NCBI GenBank assembly: GCA_965203615.1
Contig: OZ241900.1
Location: 2,852,001 to 2,916,000 of the forward strand
Length of the DNA stretch: 64,000 nt
Origin: VXNE01 sp965203615
GTDB taxonomy: Bacteria > Pseudomonadota > Gammaproteobacteria > Pseudomonadales > Azotimanducaceae
Direction of reading: 5' to 3'
In this document: in pieces, positions 46,381-53,792 of the stretch
How the letters are laid out: every line of letters starts with the position of its first letter
How positions within the stretch are numbered: the first letter of the stretch is position 1
The notes under the pieces: model-generated
Told to the model about the DNA's origin: nothing
Seen by the model: only the letters and a program-made list of their open reading frames with translations
The model's database searches: none
Program-made: the position numbers and the translations under genes

Positions 46381-48237
46381 ATGAATGATTTGAAGACGCC
46401 TTTGCTATCGCTGATACTGCTATTGGCTCCTGTTCTCGGGTTCGCCGACGATATTCCCGACACTCTGGAGTTCAAACACGGGATCGCGTTTTTTCATGAG
46501 CTGAAATATCCCCCGGATTACACCCATCTGGATTACCTCAATCCTGACGCCCCCAAGGGGGGCGTACTGGTAGAGGCTACGCAGCGAAACTTCAATACAC
46601 TGGCGCCCGTATCCGTACGGGGCATCAGTGCACCGAGCGGATTCCGGTTCAATGCCGACACGCTGATTATTCGTGCGGGGGACGAGGTCAGTGGTTTCTA
46701 CGGCCGTCTCGCCGACGGCATTGCCATTACGGACGACAGGTTGTCCATAGTGTTCAGGATTCACCCGCAGGCCAGGTGGCGGGACGGCGTACCAATCACG
46801 TCTCGGGACGTTGTCTATACGTTCGAGTTTCATCGCAGCTACGTGTGGGGTGGCTTATTGTTCGAATTTATCGCTTCGATGGAGGAAATCGACGACCGTC
46901 ACGTGGCCTTTCATCTGAAATCACCGGTGACGCTGAACAACATCATCATGATTCAGTTCATCTCGATTCTCCCGGAACACTACTGGCGGGATAGGGATCC
47001 CGGTGCCAACACGCTGACGCCGCCGCTTTCCAGCGGGCCCTACAGGGTTTCGGCACTCAAGCAAGGCAGGTTTATCGAATACCAGCGCGATCCGGACTAT
47101 TGGGGCAAGGACATTCCGGTCAATCAAGGTCGTTATAACTTCGACACGGTGCGCTACGAAGTCTATCGCGATGCGACCGTTACACGGGAGGCTTTTCGCA
47201 AAGGCCTCATCGACATATGGACCGAAACAGATGTTCGCTATTGGCATCGCGCATACGATATCCCCGCTTTTGACAAGGGTTGGATAAAGAAGATCCGCCG
47301 CAACTTTGGCATCGAGGTTGGCGTTCGGCGCAGTATTGCACTCAACAATCGGCTCGACAAATTCAGGGATCGCCGCGTGCGCGAAGCGCTGACCCTGGCG
47401 ATGGATTTCGAGTGGCTGAACAGAACGCTGCACTTCGGCTATCACAAGCGGGCGCACAGTTATTGGCCGGACACGATCTTTACCGCCACCGGTCTTCCCG
47501 GCGAAGATGAATTGCAGCTACTGGAGCCGTATCGCGAGCAGCTGCCGCCGGAGTTGTTCGAGCGACCGTTTCGCTTTCCGGAAGTCACGTCACCGGAAGA
47601 TCATCGTGCCAATATGGTTAAAGGGCGGCAACTCCTGGCAGCGGCCGGATGGCATGTCGTAGACGGGGTGCTGAAAAACGCCAGGGGCGAGCCTTTTGAA
47701 ATCGAGTTTCTGTCACAGAATTCCGAGGATGCCAGAATCCTTCTGCCATACTTCCAGCAATTGGAACGGCTGGGCATTCACGGGACGATACGACTTGCCG
47801 ATCGCAGCCAATTCGTCAACCGCCGGCGGGAACACGACTTCGACGCCATATTGAAGGGGCAGAGCACGCCGATGCCGCCGGTCATCCTGCTCAAGACGAT
47901 GTATCACTCCGAGACCGCCTATCAACCGGTGTCTGAAAACGTTGCCGGGATCAGCCATCCCACCGTGGATTATCTGGTAGAGCAGGCAAATCTCGCGACG
48001 ACCCTGGCGCAGATGGTTGCCTCATGCAGGGCCATTGACCGTGTGCTGCTCTGGCAGTACTACCAGATACTGTTGTATGCGGTTGATCTGCCTCGGACCG
48101 TGCACTGGGACAAGTTCGGCAGGCCGGCGTTCGAATCGAAGTACTGGCCCGCGTTCCCGGATGGCTGGTGGTATGAGCCGGAGAAAGCCGCGCGGATAAC
48201 AGGTGGTGGCGGGTCGCTCGTATCTTCACGAAAATAA
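46381..48237 (+). CDS. YejA-like extracellular solute-binding protein (SBP_bac_5), complete
   Basis: 618 residues. Signal peptide (about 1-22, LSLILLLAPVLGFAD). The family blocks YLNPDAPKGGVL, TLIIRAGDEVSGFYGRLADGI, FRIHPQARWRDGVPITSRDVVYTFEF and YQRDPDYWGKDIPVNQGRYNFD match the YejA/oligopeptide type (microcin C or peptide uptake). No lipobox. GGGAGAGG precedes ATG 46381. It starts 55 bp after the inverted repeat. There is no permease or ATPase gene in the window, so it is an orphan SBP. The C-terminal half is duplicated at 52288-53191. Confidence 0.9.
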   Translation: MNDLKTPLLSLILLLAPVLGFADDIPDTLEFKHGIAFFHELKYPPDYTHLDYLNPDAPKGGVLVEATQRNFNTLAPVSVRGISAPSGFRFNADTLIIRAGDEVSGFYGRLADGIAITDDRLSIVFRIHPQARWRDGVPITSRDVVYTFEFHRSYVWGGLLFEFIASMEEIDDRHVAFHLKSPVTLNNIIMIQFISILPEHYWRDRDPGANTLTPPLSSGPYRVSALKQGRFIEYQRDPDYWGKDIPVNQGRYNFDTVRYEVYRDATVTREAFRKGLIDIWTETDVRYWHRAYDIPAFDKGWIKKIRRNFGIEVGVRRSIALNNRLDKFRDRRVREALTLAMDFEWLNRTLHFGYHKRAHSYWPDTIFTATGLPGEDELQLLEPYREQLPPELFERPFRFPEVTSPEDHRANMVKGRQLLAAAGWHVVDGVLKNARGEPFEIEFLSQNSEDARILLPYFQQLERLGIHGTIRLADRSQFVNRRREHDFDAILKGQSTPMPPVILLKTMYHSETAYQPVSENVAGISHPTVDYLVEQANLATTLAQMVASCRAIDRVLLWQYYQILLYAVDLPRTVHWDKFGRPAFESKYWPAFPDGWWYEPEKAARITGGGGSLVSSRK

Positions 48238-48792
48238 TTCGTTGGAGGACAATCGGATACGGCTCCTCTCCTCCTTATTCTGGTGGTGCTACGAGAACAT
48301 CTGACGACTGATCGCCCGCTGTCTGGGCGTTATGTATTTGAAGAACTGATACGGGAGAACCTGGATCTGCGTCGACGGGGCCAGGATTTTTCTTTTTGAA
48401 TTCGATCAAATTCAGGGACACCAATGGGTGGGAACGAAGCTAAATGCGCGCTGAATTGACCGCAAAGTGCGACGGTCCCTGGGCATACGAGAGCGTTCGA
48501 ATTCAACAGGGGAAGCTACCCCAGAGCATTTTTCTGCTTGGCGGGGAATTTTCGGGCGCGCCGGTAAGGGCGGGCGCCCGGCTCGTACAGGTGAGAGTCG
48601 TGAAACCCAGTTGCAATGGTGTCGTGTACGACGACAAGCACCTCTGGGTTCGGTTCGACATAGGAGGCGAACGGCCCAGGCGTTAAGACACTGACTCGAC
48701 CCCTGCGATCCAGCGCCAGCCCAAAAAAAAGCACACCCCAATGAGGTGCGCCTTTATTACTACTTAGGATCCTAAAAGGATCTTAACGACTG
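48238..48792. other. Intergenic region inside the duplication
   Basis: Between the convergent SBP stop and TBDR 3' end. An 80-codon open frame at 48444-48686 is kept in copy 2 (53398-53640) but its mirror frame is equally open and it has no recognisable domain or RBS, so it is not called as a gene. Confidence 0.4.
48723..48751 (-). terminator. Rho-independent terminator of the TBDR remnant
   Basis: On the minus strand, a GCGCACC-loop-GGTGTGC stem (one G-U) is followed by T8. It sits just past the TBDR stop at 48793 and has a perfect-stem duplicate at 53724-53751. Confidence 0.75.
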
Positions 48793-49400
48793 TTACAGCT
48801 GATAGTTGAACGTGATGCCGATCCGGCGCTCATCGGTTACCGTGCCGGTAACAGGTGCGGTTACGCCGTTATCTTCATAAGCCTGTACCGCGACCAGATC
48901 AAGCAGATTGGTGACCCAGCCGGTAATCGAGTAGGTTTCCGACGGTGAAGTCCAGTTGGCGCGGATATCCCAGCGGATGTAATCCGGACGCTGTAGATAT
49001 CCAGCTCGGCCTCATCCATATACTTCTTGTCGCGCCAGCTCAGGATGGTCAGAATGTCCAGGCTTCCCCACTCGGAGGCGATGGGGACGCCATACGTCAG
49101 GGTCGCCGAAAACTTGTGCTTCGGTGAATTCCTTAACTGATTACCGGTAAAGTCCCTGATGCCGGTATTATTGAGTACATGCTCGTTCCCTTCATCGTCT
49201 GTGACAGTGATGGTCGACGCCTCTGGCAAGAATCCCTCGGGGTTACAACAATAGACTGTCGAGTAAGGGGCGTGCTTGGAGTTTATCAGCTCGTAGAAGC
49301 CGCGCAGGGTAAACATATCGTTAATCTGCCAGGCGCCCTGAAATTCGATGCCGGAGATCGTCGTACCGTCAAGAACAACCGACTCACCGATCCACAGTCT
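48793..49400 (-). pseudogene. TonB-dependent receptor, 3' fragment with frameshift
   Basis: Near-identical to the last ~200 codons of the receptor at 53793-56753 (for example WQIND-FTLRGFYELINSKHAPYSTVYCC and SEWGSLDILTILSWRDK). It lacks everything upstream, and small deletions near 48985 shift the frame before the C-terminal beta-strands. It cannot encode a receptor. The junction with foreign sequence is at 49400/49401. Confidence 0.9.
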
Positions 49401-49765
49401 TGGCGATCTGGATGATGACAGGTACCAGGTCCGGGGCATCGCTACCGTAGTGTTTCTCGAGAACCTTGAGTTTCCCGCGCAGCACCTTGCGAGCCTGCTT
49501 GTGGTCACCGGTATCATTCAGCAATTTGCTGTAATTGATCGCCAGCTTTGCGGTATTGACATGTTTCTTTGCCAAACAACCTGGAGCCATAACGGAATGC
49601 GTCGCTTGCCGCGGCCATCGCCGGTTCGATTTCGTTTGCATTAATATGCTGCTGATAGTCTCTGTAGGCGTTGTTAAACTGTTCCCGGTCATTCGCGAGG
49701 GCACTGGTGCAGAGGAAAAAGACAGCAGATATCAGCAGGGTTTGAATGATGTCTCGCGAATTCAT
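49401..49765 (-). pseudogene. Secreted TPR-like protein, broken N-terminal fragment
   Basis: ATG 49765 opens a signal peptide (IIQTLLISAVFFLCTSALAND) followed by helical repeats. The frame is lost near 49570 after RYGSRLFGKE and continues in another phase as NTAKLAINYSKLLNDTGDHKQARKVLRGKLKVLEKHYG, a tetratricopeptide-like pattern. It then ends at the duplication junction. A single base change explains the frameshift. Proteins of this kind often sit near TonB receptors. Confidence 0.65.
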
Positions 49766-50284
49766 TAATAACCCCCATCGTCCCCAGGATCGGTCGCTTT
49801 AGATTATAACACCATCAACGGACTCCATTACCCTTTCGCAACTCGTAAGTAGACAAAGCCACCGTATGATACCCTGATGCTAGACCCCTGCGTTGGCATA
49901 TCGAAAGCCAGTCTCCTCCAAGAGGAGTTCAGGCCTGCGATCTGCCCCCACCAGTATCTCGTGGGAGGTACCTTTAGGGTTTTAGACGGTAATTTTGACA
50001 AGAAATCACGTTGGATGTCTGAAATCTGGTAGGATAAGGCGATTTTGGAAACCCTAAAGGTCTTTTACCTACAAGGTAGCAACTTGGGTTTTATAGATTT
50101 CCAGACGGGATACAAGTTATAGCGTAGATGGTTCTTCAGGGATTTCCGTGGTTTTGCTCGGAGGGGATCGACAGATCCCCGACATATCGTGGCCAAGGCA
50201 CGCCGTGCTCCTAGATGTGGGCCAGGATTTGGCAATCCTGGCCGAGCGCTACGGAAATAGAGATTTGTCACTTGTAAGAAGGAT
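49766..50284. other. Gene-free region with a 13-bp inverted repeat
   Basis: 519 bp of lower-GC sequence. ACCTTTAGGGTTT at 49970-49982 and AAACCCTAAAGGT at 50049-50061 are perfect inverted repeats separated by 66 bp, resembling a short MITE or a long hairpin. The rest shows no tRNA or ORF pattern. It upstream-flanks the LLM gene. Confidence 0.5.
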
Positions 50285-50293
50285 ATGTTAACG

Positions 50294-51226
50294 ATGGGAA
50301 AAATTAAGTTTGGATGGGTCGCTACTAACCAAGCTGTGGATGATAGCCCCAGCAGCGATTTGGTGAGTCAGATAACAACAGGCTTAGAACAGATTCAGGC
50401 CGGGTTTGATTCGGTCTGGGTAGCTGACCACTTTCATCCTGCTGTTGGGAAGGTCAATGATCGCGATGTCTTGGAATGTATGACAACCATCTCGTATCTG
50501 GCCGGCGCCTTCCCACACATCGACTTTGGCAGCATCGTTTTGTGCCAGTCGTATCGTAATCCGGCCCTGCTAGCCAAGATGGCAGCCACGCTGCAATTAC
50601 TGACCGGTGGTCGATTTATCCTGGGCCTCGGCGCTGGCTGGAAAGAAGATGAGTATCTGGCCTATGGCTATGATTTTCCCAAAGTACCGGTACGCATCGC
50701 CCAATTAGAGGAAGCGGTACAGATTATTCATAAGATGTGGACCGACAGCCCAGCCAACTTTGAAGGTAAGTACTACCACATCCGTGATGCCTATTGCGAG
50801 CCCAGGCCGAATCCCTTCCCACCGATCATGATTGGCGGGGGGGGCGAGCAGCTTACGCTGCGCGTGGTGGCCAAGGTTGCAGACTGGTGGAACGGTGGCG
50901 GTAATGCCGAGACCTGCGCCCACAAACTCTCCGTTCTGCGAGCTCACTGTGAAAGGGTAGGGCGCAACTACCAGGAGATTGTAACAACCTGGTGGCTCCC
51001 GGTGGCAATTGCAAAAACAGAAGCCGAGGCAAAGCGTATTGCCGAAACGTCGCCGTTCTTCTTTGTTATAGTGGGCACGCCTGCGCAGGTAGTGGAGCAA
51101 TTACAGCCGTTTATTGAGTTGGGTGTCGAGTACTTTCTACTATATTTCCTGGATTTCCCCAGCACAACCGGTTCAATCCTGCTGTTTGCGGAGGAGGTCA
51201 TCCCACAGCTTGACCCAGGGCGCTAA
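50294..51226 (+). CDS. LLM-class flavin-dependent oxidoreductase
   Basis: 310 residues from ATG 50294; an ATG at 50285 is also possible but lies too close to AAGGA. Luciferase-like TIM barrel: DSVWVADHFHP, TGGRFILGLGAGWKEDEYLAYG, RIAQLEEAVQIIHKMWTD and PPIMIGGGGEQ are typical FMN- or F420-linked LLM blocks. Codon use and GC (about 51%) differ from the host genes at both sides, suggesting transfer. Intact; substrate unknown. Followed by a broken ThuA gene. Confidence 0.85.
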   Translation: MGKIKFGWVATNQAVDDSPSSDLVSQITTGLEQIQAGFDSVWVADHFHPAVGKVNDRDVLECMTTISYLAGAFPHIDFGSIVLCQSYRNPALLAKMAATLQLLTGGRFILGLGAGWKEDEYLAYGYDFPKVPVRIAQLEEAVQIIHKMWTDSPANFEGKYYHIRDAYCEPRPNPFPPIMIGGGGEQLTLRVVAKVADWWNGGGNAETCAHKLSVLRAHCERVGRNYQEIVTTWWLPVAIAKTEAEAKRIAETSPFFFVIVGTPAQVVEQLQPFIELGVEYFLLYFLDFPSTTGSILLFAEEVIPQLDPGR

Positions 51227-51274
51227 TGATGGGGCATTGTCAACGTAATCCCAATTGAACGAAGGAGAGAGTTT

Positions 51275-51925
51275 ATGGCTACCAAAGAAAAAATATCGGT
51301 CTTGATCGTCGATGGCATGAATAACCATGACTGGAAACGAATAACCACGAATATAACAACAATACTGCTTCATACGGGAATGTTTTTCGGTGGAGGTCTC
51401 TACCAGTCCATCCAATGAAAGTTCTGATGCCGAGTGGGCTGAGTGGCAGCCGCCCTTTGCCAATTATGATGTGGTCATTCAAAATTTCAACGGGGGTCCC
51501 AGCCAACATTGGCCCCGGCACGTAGAGGAATCGTTGGAGCAATACGTCGAAGCCGGCGGTGGTTTGGTCATCTATCACGCGGCCAACAACGCTTTTCCCA
51601 AATGGCCGGCTTATAATGAAATGATCGGTCTAGGCTGGCGGAGCAAAGAATTTGGTCCTACGCTGATTTGTCGGTGACGATAAAGAAATTATAAAAATCC
51701 CGGCAGGTGAGGGCATCGGCCCCGGACATGGACCTGACCACGAATTTGTGGTAGAAGTATTGGACGAATCCCATCCCATTTGCCAGGGACTCCCTCCAAA
51801 GTGGCTACACCCCAGCGACCAGTTGAGTCACGGGCAGCACGGTCCGGCCAAGAATATGACCGTGTTAACCTATGCCTATTCCAGAGACTCAGAGCAGAAC
51901 GAAGTCCTTGAATGGGGTATAGTAC
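51275..51925 (+). pseudogene. ThuA-domain protein, broken by two frameshifts and truncated
   Basis: ATG 51275 (EKISVLIVDGMNNHDWKRI) starts a ThuA/trehalose-utilisation-like domain in one frame. A shift near the TTTTT run at 51383-51387 moves it to a second frame (VEVSTSPSNESS ... GGGLVIYHAANNAFPKWPAYNEMIGLGWR), and another near 51650-51676 to a third (KIPAGEGIGPGHGPDHEFVVEVLDESHPICQGLP ... NEVLEW). After that the homology ends. Not functional. Confidence 0.8.
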
Positions 51926-52120
51926 GAATTAACCACGTTTTCTTGCCGGTTTCCAAGTACCTTACCAGCGGCTACCAGCAGAGCGTGCTTTATCACGACA
52001 AATTCCAGAAAATATCGGTCTCAGCGAAGCGCCAGTCACCTGAGTTGGGTTTAAAACTTCCAATTCCTGACCAGTTACCGTGTCCCGGCCGTGACGGCTC
52101 CCATCCTACCAATGCAGATG

Positions 52121-52287
52121 TCAGAAAAGTTGGGTCGAATGATCGAATAGTCCCGTTGGCGGTGAACGGTTCCTGGCCCGAGAGGCTTCATCCAGTCCCA
52201 GATGCTTCAATATTTTCTCAATGACATCAGCGTCCTCTATACAGGCGATGATCTTCACTTTCCCGCCGCACCTCTCACACTTCTCTA
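52121..52287 (-). pseudogene. IS91-like transposase, C-terminal remnant
   Basis: On the minus strand CERCGGKVKIIACIEDADVI then EKILKHLGLDEASRARNRSP is the zinc-ribbon-plus-tail pattern of IS91/ISCR-type rolling-circle (Y2) transposases. The N-terminal catalytic part is absent. The remnant stops exactly at 52288, where duplication copy 2 begins, so the join is the product of a rearrangement. Confidence 0.7.
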
Positions 52288-53191
52288 TATTGCACTCAAC
52301 AATCGGCTCGACAAATTCAGGGATCGCCGCGTGCGCGAAGCGCTGACCCTGGCGATGGATTTCGAGTGGCAGAACAGAACGCTGTACTTCGGCTATCACA
52401 AGCGGGCGCACAGTTATTGGCCGGACACGATCTTTACCGCCACCGGTCTTCCCGGCGAAGATGAATTGCAGCTACTGGAGCCGTATCGCGAGCAGCTGCC
52501 GCCGGAGTTGTTCGAGCGACCGTTTCGCTTTCCGGAAGTCACGTCACCGGAAGATCATCGTGCCAATATGGTTAAAGGGCGGCAACTCCTGGCAGCGGCC
52601 GGATGGCATGTCGTAGACGGGGTGCTGAAAAACGCCAGGGGCGAGCCTTTTGAAATCGAGTTTCTGTCACAGAATTCCGAGGATGCCAGAATCCTTCTGC
52701 CATACTTCCAGCAATTGGAACGGCTGGGCATTCACGGGACGATACGACTTGCCGATCGCAGCCAATTCGTCAACCGCCGGCGGGAACACGACTTCGACGC
52801 CATATTGAAGGGGCAGAGCACGCCGATGCCGCCGGTCATCCTGCTCAAGACGATGTATCACTCCGAGACCGCCTATCAACCGGTGTCTGAAAACGTTGCC
52901 GGGATCAGCCATCCCACCGTGGATTATCTGGTAGAGCAGGCAAATCTCGCGACGACCCTGGCGCAGATGGTTGCCTCATGCAGGGCCATTGACCGTGTGC
53001 TGCTCTGGCAGTACTACCAGATACTGTTGTATGCGGTTGATCTGCCTCGGACCGTGCACTGGGACAAGTTCGGCAGGCCGGCGTTCGAATCGAAGTACTG
53101 GCCCGCGTTCCCGGATGGCTGGTGGTATGAGCCGGAGAAAGCCGCGCGGATAACAGGTGGTGGCGGGTCGCTCGTATCTTCACGAAAATAA
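52288..53191 (+). pseudogene. YejA-like SBP, C-terminal half (duplicate)
   Basis: The last ~300 codons of the SBP at 46381-48237, from ALNNRLDKFRDRRVREALTL on, with a few substitutions (FEWQNRTLYF for FEWLNRTLHF). No signal peptide or start region; it begins at the junction with the IS91-like remnant. Confidence 0.9.
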
Positions 53192-53656
53192 TTCGTTGGA
53201 GGACAATCGGATACGGCTCCTCTCCTCCTTATTCTGGTGGTGCTACGAGAACATCTGACGACTGATCGCCCGCTGTCTGGGCGTTATGTATTTGAAGAAC
53301 TGATACGGGAGAACCTGGATCTGCGTCGACGGGGCCAGGATTTTTCTTTTTGAATTCGATCAAATTCAGGGACACCAATGGGTGGGAACGAAGCTAAATG
53401 CGCGCTGAATTGACCGCAAAGTGCGACGGTCCCTGGGCATACGAGAGCGTTCGAATTCAACAGGGGAAGCTACCCCAGAGCATTTTTCTGCTTGGCGGGG
53501 AATTTTCGGGCGCGCCGGTAAGGGCGGGCGCCCGGCTCGTACAGGTGAGCGTCGTGAAACCCAGTTGCAACGGCGTAGTGTACGACGACAAGCACCTCTG
53601 GGTTCGGTTCGACATAGGAGGCGAACGGCACAGGCGATAGGGCATTTTTCCGAAGG

Positions 53657-53720
53657 TGCCTGTCCTGAGCGAAAGCGAAGGAGCCCGGTGTTGGAGATCC
53701 TTCACTTCGTTCAGGATGAC
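53657..53720. repeat. Inserted hairpin repeat (HPERSEG-type)
   Basis: Sequence around GTCCTGAGCGAAAGCGAAGG (from 53660) and its near-inverted copy TCCTTCACTTCGTTCAGGAT (53698-53717) form an imperfect hairpin. One frame reads HPERSEGSPT, a translation recognisable from a small interspersed repeat common in environmental genomes. Copy 1 of the duplication has different, shorter sequence here. Confidence 0.55.
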
Positions 53721-53723
53721 GAC

Positions 53724-53751
53724 AAAAAAAGCGCACCCCAATGAGGTGCGC
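53724..53751 (-). terminator. Rho-independent terminator of the complete TBDR gene
   Basis: Perfect 7-bp stem GCGCACC/GGTGCGC with a 7-nt loop, followed on the minus strand by T7. It lies 42 bp past the TBDR stop. Confidence 0.85.
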
Positions 53752-53792
53752 CTTTATTACTGCTTAGGATCCTAAAAGGATCTTAACGACTG

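Larger units (their letters stand above)
47334..49400 (+). repeat. Long direct duplication, copy 1
   Basis: From TATTGCACTCAACAATCGG to CCGATCCACAGTCT this matches 52288-54410 nearly base for base, apart from substitutions, a different stretch around 48672-48722 and small indels in the TBDR part. It covers the SBP 3' half, the convergent intergenic region and the TBDR 3' end. Confidence 0.9.

Noticed and set aside
48444..48686. 80-codon ORF kept in both copies of the duplication
   Set aside because: Its persistence is explained by the duplication; the opposite strand is equally open and there is no recognisable domain.
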